Of a stretch of DNA of 16,015 nucleotides, positions 1 to 6,043 are shown in pieces (the stretch's first letter is position 1; the number at the start of each line of letters is the position of its first letter). The translations under genes were made by a program, and so were the position numbers. The notes beneath the pieces were generated by a model. The model was not told where the DNA came from. It searched no databases and saw only the letters and a program-made list of their open reading frames with translations. The stretch comes from Bacteroidales bacterium (GTDB taxonomy: Bacteria > Bacteroidota > Bacteroidia > Bacteroidales > UBA932), in the NCBI GenBank assembly GCA_017478685.1, contig JAFVDC010000070.1, positions 1 to 16,015 on the forward strand, given 5' to 3'.

Positions 1-1
1 A

Positions 2-670
2 GAAGAGAAGAACACCGTGTCCGACAACACTGAGTTCGAGCAGACCAACCAGAAGTCCATCAACGCCACCCCCCTGTACGCAGAGTTCGGCGGCTGCAAG
101 ATCAACTTCATCGACGCCCCTGGTTCCGACGATTTCTCCGGCGGCGCCCTTTCTGCTTTCAAGGTGGTTGAGGCTGCCGTGATGGTGATGAACGGTACGG
201 CCGGCATTGAGGTGGGCACCACCCTGTTCGCCCGCTACGCCGACCAGTACAACATCCCCATGGTCATCGCCGTGAACCAGCTGGACCACGACAAGGCCAA
301 CTGGGAAGGTGTACGCAACGCCATCGCCGAGGAATTCGGCAAGAAGGCCGTCGTGTGCCAGTTCCCCGTGAACCCGGGCGTGGGCCTGGAAGGCTTTGTG
401 GATGTGATCACCATGAAGTTCTACAATAAGAAGAACGAAGAGCTCGAAATCCCTGCCGCCTATGCCGACGAGGCCGAGGAACTCCGTGCCGAACTCATGG
501 AGAAGGCCGCCGAAGGTTCCGACGAACTGATGGAGAAATTCTTCGAGACCATGGAACTGAGCACCGACGAGATCCGCGAAGGTCTGCGTGCCGGTATCCT
601 CAAGGGCGAAACCATCCCGGTGTTCTGCACCGCCGCCAAGGAGAACGTGGGCGTACGCCGCCTGATGTAA
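2..670 (+). pseudogene. fusA2: EF-G2-like translation factor, N-terminal part (GTPase domain), 5' cut by window, ends at in-frame nonsense codon
   Basis: This is the G-domain part of an elongation factor G paralogue. The frame is open to the left edge, so the P-loop and the true start lie outside; the GTG at 17 is just an internal Val. The G3 motif reads DAPGSDDF (codons 113-136), where canonical EF-G has DTPGHVDF, so the His that activates the hydrolytic water is Ser. G4 reads NQLD (275-286) instead of NKxD. From memory, the Bacteroides EF-G2 paralogue (BT2167 type), reported to support translation without GTPase activity, has the same PGSDDF and NQLD. The frame stops at TAA 668-670 after GVRRLM. 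The Bacteroides homologue continues GVRRLMEF, so Glu (GAA) is the likely ancestral codon. The same frame resumes at once and runs to 2014, so both pieces are one gene. Family identity is secure; whether the stop is real or a sequencing error cannot be told. Confidence 0.85.
668..670 (+). other. Premature in-frame TAA stop inside EF-G2 gene
   Basis: Codons run CGC CGC CTG ATG TAA TTC ATC GTG with no frame change on either side, so one substitution explains the break. GAA to TAA is the simplest if the ancestral residue was Glu. A different genetic code is unlikely, because other genes here (ohrR, susC, susD) also end in TAA at the expected C-terminus. Confidence 0.9.
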
Positions 671-676
671 TTCATC

Positions 677-2014
677 GTGAACGTGGTTCCTTCACCGGAA
701 GGAAAGAAGGAAGAGACCGTAGACGGTGGCGAGCTCGTATGCGACCCCGCCGGCCCTACCGCCCTGTTCATCTTCAAGACTTCCGTAGAGCAGCACCTCG
801 GTGAGGTTTCCTATTTCAAGGTGATGAGCGGCACCCTCAACGAAGGCGCCGACCTCGTGAACCCCGAAACCGGCAACAGCGAGCGTCTCAGCGCCATCTA
901 CGCCGTAGCAGGCGCCAAGAAGGAGAAAGTCTCCTCCATCAGCGCCGGCGATATCGGCTGCGTCATGAAGCTCAAGGCCGGCAAGACCGATGTCACCCTG
1001 GCCCAGAACGGTGTGGAAGCTGTCAAGCACATGGTATTCCCGGACGCCAAGTACCGCTGCGCCGTGAAGGCGGTGGACAAGAACGACGAGGCCAAGGTAG
1101 GCGACGCCCTCAACAAGATTGCCGCCCAGGATCCCACCATCAACGTGGAATACTCCAAGGAACTCCGCCAGACCATCCTCTCCGGTATGGGCGAACAGCA
1201 CATCAACTATGTGAAGTGGAGAGTGACGAGCGAGTTCAAGCAGAACATCGAACTCTACGCTCCCAAGGTGCCTTACCGCGAGACCATCACCAAGATCGCA
1301 ACCGCACAGTACCGTCACAAGAAGCAGTCCGGCGGCGCAGGTCAGTTCGGTGAGGTTCACCTCCTCGTATGCCCTTACGTAGAAGGTCAGGAAGCTCCCA
1401 AGAACTTCAAGATAGACGGCAAGGACGTTGTGTTCAACTTCAAGAGCCAGGACATCACAGACCTCGAATGGGGTGGAAAGCTGGAGTTCTACAACTGCGT
1501 GGTTGGTGGTTCAATTGACCTCTCCTTCATGCCCGCCATCCTCAAGGGTATCAAGAGCAAGATGGAGGAAGGCCCTCTTACCGGTTCATACGCCCGCGAC
1601 ATCCGCGTATATGTATATGATGGTAAGATGCACCCCGTGGACTCCAAGGAAATCGCCTTCATCATTGCCGGCCGCAACGCCTTCAAGGAGGCCTTCCGCA
1701 ATGCAGGTCCCAAGATCCTTGAGCCTATCTACAACGTAGACATCATCACCCCCAACGAGTACGTAGGCCCTTGCATGAGTGACCTCAACACCCGTCGCGG
1801 CATGATCATGAACCAGGATATGGACAAGGGCTTCACCGTGCTTCACGCCCGCGTGCCGCTCGCAGAGCTCTATCGCTACTCCACCATCCTCAGCTCCCTC
1901 ACCGGCGGTTCCGCAACCTTCTCCATGAAGTTCGCAGAATATGTCCAGGTGCCCGCAGACGTCCAGACCAAGCTTCTGGCCGAATACGCTGCCCAGGAGC
2001 AGGAAGAGGACTAA
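677..2014 (+). pseudogene. fusA2: EF-G2-like translation factor, C-terminal part (domains II-V), downstream of the nonsense codon
   Basis: This is the continuation, in the same frame, of the gene interrupted at 668-670. The GTG at 677 is a Val codon of the original protein, and no ribosome-binding sequence suggests a genuine restart. Domain II begins near residue 30 (FKTSVEQHLGEVSYFKVMSG). Domain III contains SKELRQTILSGMGEQH. Domain IV contains PYRETITK followed by HKKQSGGAGQFGEVHL and the tip region YDGKMHPVDSKEIAF. Domain V follows from NVDIITPNEYVG. The protein ends normally at TAA 2012-2014. About 670 codons are present in the window across both pieces, close to a full EF-G of roughly 700-720. 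There is no further damage, which argues for a recent mutation or a base-call error rather than an old pseudogene. If the stop is real, this part lacks the ribosome-binding G domain and is unlikely to work as a translocase alone. Confidence 0.85.
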
Positions 2015-2055
2015 TCCCGCGTGGAGTCAAATTGCTGATACTCAGCTTGTTATTG

Positions 2056-2089
2056 AAAAACGTCTACCTGAAATCGGGTGGACGTTTTT
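2056..2089 (+). terminator. Rho-independent terminator after the EF-G2 gene
   Basis: A 13-bp stem is formed by 2056-2068 and 2077-2089, with one G-T pair and an 8-nt loop. The right arm ends in five T. The A/T tracts at the stem ends make it partly bidirectional. It lies 42 nt after the EF-G2 stop and isolates that gene from the peroxide-defence operon. Confidence 0.85.
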
Positions 2090-2165
2090 GCATAATAGCC
2101 TGTCTATGAGCGCATTACGCCCACGCGCCACCCCTCCCGAACCAGAAAAAATGCAAAAAAATAAA

Positions 2166-2181
2166 ATATCGCTTGCGATAT
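2166..2181. promoter_or_regulatory. Perfect 16-bp palindrome over the -33 region, candidate OhrR operator
   Basis: ATATCGCTTGCGATAT consists of two perfect 7-bp inverted arms around TT. It overlaps the -33 element of the operon promoter, so a bound dimer would block RNA polymerase. The operon's last gene encodes an OhrR-type MarR repressor, making autoregulation through this site the simplest reading. That assignment is inference; the palindrome and its position are seen directly. The G+C content is too low and the loop too short for a useful terminator. Confidence 0.6.
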
Positions 2182-2202
2182 AAAAATAAAGTTGTATCTT
2201 TG
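2173..2202 (+). promoter_or_regulatory. Bacteroidota promoter of the ferritin-like / gpx / ohrR operon
   Basis: The -7 element TATCTTTG at 2195-2202 matches the Bacteroidota consensus TAnnTTTG exactly. A TTG at 2173-2175 lies 19 nt upstream, the usual position of the -33 element. The leader to the ATG at 2244 is about 35 nt, A/T-rich and without a Shine-Dalgarno sequence, which is normal for this phylum. Confidence 0.8.
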
Positions 2203-2243
2203 CATCGTGAACGATATAAATTAACTTTAAATAAAACGCTACT

Positions 2244-2699
2244 ATGAACACAGAACTTTCAATCCAGGTACTTCAGGCCTATGCAACAGGCCTCAACGCA
2301 CAGTCTTATCAGCACAAGGTCCAGAGCCAGGTATTCGCCTCCCAGGGCTTCACCAAGCTCGCAGAAAAATACGCCGGCCACTCTAAGGAAGAGGCCGAAT
2401 GGGTGGAGAAATTCGTAGACCGCATCCTTGACCTTGGCGGCGACGCCAAAGTAGAGGCCGCCCCCGCCCAGACCATCTACAAAGACGCCGTGGAGTTCCT
2501 CAAGGCCGACCTCGCAGTATCAGTGAAAGAAGTTCCCGCCCTTGGCAAGGTTACCCTTTCCGTGGCCGAAGACATGACAACCTTCGATCTTCTCAAAGCT
2601 TATTATCAGGACGAGGAAGAGGACATGTACTGGATGCAGGAGCAGCTTGACCTTATCGAGATGATCGGCAAACAAAACTGGCTTATCCAGCAACTCTAA
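2244..2699 (+). CDS. Ferritin-like / bacterioferritin-like protein with degenerate di-iron site
   Basis: A 151-residue all-alpha protein whose layout follows bacterioferritin. Recognisable stretches are FASQGFTKLAEKYAGHSKEE (31-50), VDRILDLGG (58-66), DAVEFLKADLAV (81-92) and the last helix QLDLIEMIGKQNWL (134-147), very like the C-terminus of E. coli Bfr. By a from-memory alignment to E. coli Bfr, the ferroxidase ligands Glu18, His54, Glu94 and His130 correspond to Ala19, Trp53, Ser93 and Asp127; only Glu50 and Glu124 remain. The haem-binding Met52 corresponds to Ala51. Normal di-iron oxidation is therefore doubtful. It is first in the operon, 6 nt before gpx, pointing to an oxidative-stress role. 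It could act as a structural shell, a partner subunit or a binding protein. The ferritin fold is fairly sure; the function is unknown. Confidence 0.75.
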   Translation: MNTELSIQVLQAYATGLNAQSYQHKVQSQVFASQGFTKLAEKYAGHSKEEAEWVEKFVDRILDLGGDAKVEAAPAQTIYKDAVEFLKADLAVSVKEVPALGKVTLSVAEDMTTFDLLKAYYQDEEEDMYWMQEQLDLIEMIGKQNWLIQQL

Positions 2700-2705
2700 A
2701 ATACA

Positions 2706-3320
2706 ATGAAAAAATTAATCCTGGCGGGCCTCTTAGGGATACTGTCCCTGTCGGCCTCCTGCAAACAAGACAAAGACATGGCAAAGATTACAGACTTCAA
2801 AGCCCTCAATAACAAGGGCGTGGAGGTAGACTTCAAAGCGTACGAAGGCAAGGTCCTTCTCATTGTCAACACTGCATCCAAGTGCGGTTTCACCCCTCAG
2901 TACGACGGCCTGGAGGCTCTTTACCAGAAATACAAGGACAAAGGGCTCGTCGTCATCGGCTTCCCCTGCGACCAGTTTGCAGGCCAGGAGCCCGGCTCGG
3001 ATGAGGAGATTTCAGAGTTCTGCCGTCTCAACCACGGCGTCACCTTCCCCCTCATGGCAAAAGGCGACGTAAACGGTGAAAACGCCCATCCCATCTTCGA
3101 GTTCCTCAAGGCCCAGGCCCCCAAGGAAGAGTACAAGGGTCTCAAGGCAAAAGCCACCCAGACCATGCTCAAGGGCATCAGCAAGAGCTACAAGAAGGAG
3201 AGCGACATCCTCTGGAACTTCACCAAGTTCCTGGTAGCTAAGGACGGTGTCACCGTAAAGCGTTTCTCGCCAGTGGAAGAGCCTAAGGACTTTGAAAAGG
3301 ATATTGAAGCATTTCTTTAA
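2706..3320 (+). CDS. gpx: Cys-type glutathione peroxidase family protein, probable lipoprotein
   Basis: A peroxidase that should reduce hydrogen or organic peroxides. The tetrad is complete: peroxidatic Cys60 (NTASKCGFTPQY), Gln94 (GQEPG), and Trp170-Asn171 (WNFTKFL). Cys106 in EFCRLNHGVTFP sits where thioredoxin-dependent members have their resolving Cys, so thioredoxin rather than glutathione is the likely reductant. About 20 residues between the AQAP stretch and WNF exceed the short form of the family. The N-terminus (MKKLILAGLLGILSLSASC) looks like a lipoprotein signal with Cys19 as anchor, although Ser at -3 is a weak lipobox. If translation began at Met25 the protein would be cytosolic and of normal size. 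The gene starts 6 nt after the ferritin-like gene and overlaps ohrR by one base, so the three are probably cotranscribed. Confidence 0.92.
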   Translation: MKKLILAGLLGILSLSASCKQDKDMAKITDFKALNNKGVEVDFKAYEGKVLLIVNTASKCGFTPQYDGLEALYQKYKDKGLVVIGFPCDQFAGQEPGSDEEISEFCRLNHGVTFPLMAKGDVNGENAHPIFEFLKAQAPKEEYKGLKAKATQTMLKGISKSYKKESDILWNFTKFLVAKDGVTVKRFSPVEEPKDFEKDIEAFL

Positions 3321-3760
3321 TGGATCCCGCACTTAAACTGGAGAACCAGCTCTGCTTCCGTCTTTACACGGCATCCAGGCTCATAACTCAGGCCTATCAT
3401 CCGCTCCTCTGCAAGATAGGCCTGACATATCCCCAGTATCTGGTGATGATGGTTCTCTGGGAAAACGACGGCCAGAAAGTCAACGACATCGCAAAGCGCC
3501 TCTACCTTGAGACCAACACCGTTACTCCGCTCCTCAAAAGGATGGAGGCCGAAGGTTTCGTGAAGCGATCGAGGGGTGCCGAAGACGGCCGTCAGGTGAT
3601 AGTGTCCCTTACCCCCAAAGGCCGAAAACTGGAGCAGGAGGCCGGCTGCGTTCCATATGAAATGGGAGGAGCCGTCGCCTGCCGCTCAATTACGCAGGAA
3701 ACGGCCCCAGGCCTTTTTGCAACTCTGGACGACCTCATCGGCCATCTGAGCAAGCTCTAA
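3320..3760 (+). CDS. ohrR: OhrR-type MarR family peroxide-sensing repressor
   Basis: A 146-residue winged-helix regulator. The N-terminus KLENQLCF places Cys12 where B. subtilis OhrR has redox-sensing Cys15. Tyr26 (QAYHPLL) and Tyr37 (LTYPQYL) match the two Tyr that contact that Cys. The recognition region reads KRLYLETNTVTPLLKRMEAEG, and the wing RSRGAEDGRQVIVSLT. Additional Cys are at 31, 110 and 121. Cys121 aligns from memory with the C-terminal Cys pair region of the two-Cys Xanthomonas OhrR, so intramolecular disulfide sensing is possible. The ATG overlaps the last base of the gpx stop, suggesting translational coupling. The target is probably the palindrome at 2166-2181. No ohr gene is in the window; the coupled gpx may take its place. 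The stop overlaps that of the converging operon by 4 bp. Confidence 0.9.
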   Translation: MDPALKLENQLCFRLYTASRLITQAYHPLLCKIGLTYPQYLVMMVLWENDGQKVNDIAKRLYLETNTVTPLLKRMEAEGFVKRSRGAEDGRQVIVSLTPKGRKLEQEAGCVPYEMGGAVACRSITQETAPGLFATLDDLIGHLSKL

Positions 3761-4710
3761 AGGGCGCTCATGGCTTCCCGGAGCTTGGCCTTGATTTCCT
3801 CAAGGTTCATGCGCGGGGCGTTGTCGGAGTTATATTCCTCTACAGGAGCTTCGGTGTGGTCTTTCACCGCCGGAATCCGGAGAAAACCGCCCATATCCTG
3901 AGCCTTTACGCCCTCCTCCTTGGTGAGGAGGGTTTCGTATAATTTCTCGCCGGGGCGTGCGCCAATCACCGTGACGCCGCTTCCGCCTTCAAGTTCGCAG
4001 AGGCCCTGCGCCTGAAGGCCGATGGTACATGCCGGAGACTTCTGAACCAGGATGTCTCCGGTTTTTCCGTTCTCAAAGGCGTAGATCACAAGGTCTATGG
4101 CTTCCTCTATCGTCATTATGAAGCGGGTCATGTCCGGATTTGTCACGGAAACCGGCTTCCCCTGAGCCACCTGACGCTTCCAAAGGGGTACAACGGAGCC
4201 CTGGGAGCACAGTACGTTGCCAAAGCGGGTGCACATGATGCGCGTGCCCTTTCCAGAAAGTGAAACGGCAATTTTTTCGCCTATCGCCTTGGTGTTTCCC
4301 ATTACGTTCACGGGGTAAGCCGCCTTGTCAGTGGACAGGTAGACGGCGGCCTCAACTCCGGCCGCCACGGCCTCCTCAAAGAGAACGGTTGTGCCAAGGA
4401 TATTGGTCTCCACGGCCCCTACGGGGTCTTTTTCGCAGCCGGGAATGTCCTTCATGGCCGCGGCGTGGAAGAGGTAATGCGCCCCTTTTACGGCCTCCCG
4501 GCAAAGTTCCCTGGAAGTGATGCTTCCGGCAAAGAAGCGGAGCCTTGAATCCCCGTGATAGAGGTCCCTCAGGTGGGCCTGCTTGCAGGCGTCGCGGGAG
4601 AGGATCCTTACCTCCGAGGCGCCCTCGGAGAGCATTCGTTTAAGTGCGGCCGACCCGAAACTTCCGGTTCCGCCGGTGATTAGTACTGTTTTTCCGTCAA
4701 AAAGTGACAT
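3757..4710 (-). CDS. Extended SDR nucleotide-sugar 4,6-dehydratase/epimerase (polysaccharide biosynthesis, CapD/CapE/PseB-like)
   Basis: A 317-residue NAD(P)-dependent enzyme acting probably on UDP-N-acetylhexosamine in the cytoplasm. The Rossmann motif is GGTGSFG (13-19). FHAAAMKDIP (81-90) and ETNILGT (101-107) are typical of the PF02719 group. The active-site segment STDKAAYPVNVMGNTK (126-141) has Asp128, Lys129 and Lys141, with Met137 replacing the Tyr of the usual YxxxK, as I recall for the CapE/FnlA branch; PseB has Tyr there. The C-terminal GARPGEKLYETLLT is also diagnostic. I choose the ATG at 4710; a TTG six bases upstream is possible. The start overlaps the end of the ASST gene by 14 nt, so it is the last gene of the susC operon. 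A biosynthetic sugar enzyme here is unusual. Exact substrate and product cannot be told. Confidence 0.88.
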   Translation of the reverse strand: MSLFDGKTVLITGGTGSFGSAALKRMLSEGASEVRILSRDACKQAHLRDLYHGDSRLRFFAGSITSRELCREAVKGAHYLFHAAAMKDIPGCEKDPVGAVETNILGTTVLFEEAVAAGVEAAVYLSTDKAAYPVNVMGNTKAIGEKIAVSLSGKGTRIMCTRFGNVLCSQGSVVPLWKRQVAQGKPVSVTNPDMTRFIMTIEEAIDLVIYAFENGKTGDILVQKSPACTIGLQAQGLCELEGGSGVTVIGARPGEKLYETLLTKEEGVKAQDMGGFLRIPAVKDHTEAPVEEYNSDNAPRMNLEEIKAKLREAMSAL

Positions 4711-6043
4711 CTTCAAAATAGTGTGATCTGTAAGCTATGCCTGTGCGGGAAATAACCTTCAGGGGCTTTCCTTCCAGGTCTGTAAAAACACATTTGCGGG
4801 CAAGCGTGCTTGCAAACATGAGCGTTTTCCCGTCCGGGAGCAGTTCCACGTTGCTGCGGTCCTTGCTGCTATATTCCGTGTCAACGGCAGTGTCCAGTTC
4901 AAGCGAAGCCGCTCCTCCTGAAACCTTATATATCTGGGCCCTGGAATGCGGATTGTCTCCGCCGCCGTTGTTGTACACCAGCACCCGGTCCGGCTCCAGG
5001 GGAACTGCCGAATGCAGGCCTCCCAGCGGCCATTCTCCGCCAAAAGCAAGGTCTCCGTGTTCTCCAAAGCGCCAGAGTGTCTTTCCTGTCTTTCCGTCAA
5101 TTTTCCAAAGCTCGGAGTAGCGGTTGAGGGTTACATAATAATTCCCTTCGGCATCCCAGTTTACGGAATTCCCGTGCACAAGGTCGTGGCCGAACGTCTC
5201 AGTGTCCAGCCAGCAGTCCCTGGAAGGGTCCAGCGTGCCGAAAATATCCCATTCCTTGAGAACTTTTCCCTCGCGGTCCGTAATTGTAAAACCGTCACCC
5301 CAGAGGCCGTCTTTCTCTACTGCGTTGAAAAAGAGAAGGTTACCGTCCGGGAGAATCTTTATGTCGTGGTGCGGGTAGGGCACGTTTTCGGCCGAAGCCG
5401 TCCAGTCAATAATGCGCTTCCCGTCCAGGTTTACAACAAGGATCCGGTCGCAAAGGCGCTGGAACTGCTTGCTGTTCACCCCGTCGCGGAAACCGGTAAG
5501 AACTGCGAATTCCTTCCTGGAAGGGTCGTAATAGACATGCCTTACCGCCTGGTCAAAGACTTCGTACCACACAACCCGGCCCTTCATGTCGCAGAACGTA
5601 AGGTAGCCGGGGCTTGTGGCCTGCCACTGGAGGAGATAGCCCTCAGAAGGCCCGCCCTCGTCAAGAAGCACCTGATATACAGGAACTTCTGCGGGGATGG
5701 CTCCAGTCGTGAAACTAAGTGTCTGGGAATCATGACTGCCGTTTATTTCCACCTTCATGGTGTAGGTGGTTTCCGGATACAGCATCTTGAGGATTCTCCG
5801 CTCACGGCCTCCGTCTGTGGAATAGACTTCGGTTTGCCTTGGGGTGGTTTCTCCGTTTTTCCAGTACACAATCCTGTACTGGCACGGCTTCACAAAAACA
5901 ACGTCTACGGCCACTCTCAGCGGGTTTTCCGTTTCCCGGGCAACAACAGAAGCGGCGAAGTCCGCGAACCCTTCCGGGCTCACGGACCTGCCGCACGAAG
6001 CGAGGGCAATAAACGCTGTTAACGCAAGTATTTTAATTTTCAT
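4697..6043 (-). CDS. Arylsulfotransferase (ASST)-like beta-propeller lipoprotein
   Basis: A 448-residue exported protein. The signal ends in a good lipobox (LASC, anchor Cys17). Residues about 37-114 form an FnIII-like domain ending LSFTTG, and the rest is a propeller with repeated W/G-rich blades. Segments HHDIKILPDGNLLFF (225-239), HGNSVNW (290-296) and GGLHSAVPL (341-349) resemble the ASST family, which moves sulfate between phenolic compounds via a sulfo-His. Candidate counterparts of E. coli AssT His252, His356, Arg374 and His436 are His226, His290, Arg308 and His344; the His-to-Arg spacing of 18 is the same (family positions from memory). It overlaps the preceding gene by 11 nt and the next by 14 nt. 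Sulfotransfer during handling of a sulfated or phenolic polymer is inference; a non-catalytic propeller is possible. Confidence 0.8.
   Translation of the reverse strand: MKIKILALTAFIALASCGRSVSPEGFADFAASVVARETENPLRVAVDVVFVKPCQYRIVYWKNGETTPRQTEVYSTDGGRERRILKMLYPETTYTMKVEINGSHDSQTLSFTTGAIPAEVPVYQVLLDEGGPSEGYLLQWQATSPGYLTFCDMKGRVVWYEVFDQAVRHVYYDPSRKEFAVLTGFRDGVNSKQFQRLCDRILVVNLDGKRIIDWTASAENVPYPHHDIKILPDGNLLFFNAVEKDGLWGDGFTITDREGKVLKEWDIFGTLDPSRDCWLDTETFGHDLVHGNSVNWDAEGNYYVTLNRYSELWKIDGKTGKTLWRFGEHGDLAFGGEWPLGGLHSAVPLEPDRVLVYNNGGGDNPHSRAQIYKVSGGAASLELDTAVDTEYSSKDRSNVELLPDGKTLMFASTLARKCVFTDLEGKPLKVISRTGIAYRSHYFEDVTF

Noticed and set aside
668..670. Alternative genetic code or programmed recoding at the TAA
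   Set aside because: Other genes in the window end in TAA at normal C-termini and no structured recoding element is obvious just downstream. Mutation or sequencing error is simpler.
677..679. GTG at 677 as a genuine start of a separate gene
   Set aside because: It is a Val codon within conserved EF-G sequence, with no promoter or ribosome-binding sequence between the stop and this position.
4946..6022. A 358-codon open frame on the + strand opposite the ASST-like gene
   Set aside because: The opposite strand encodes a lipoprotein with signal, lipobox and family motifs; this frame is its shadow.
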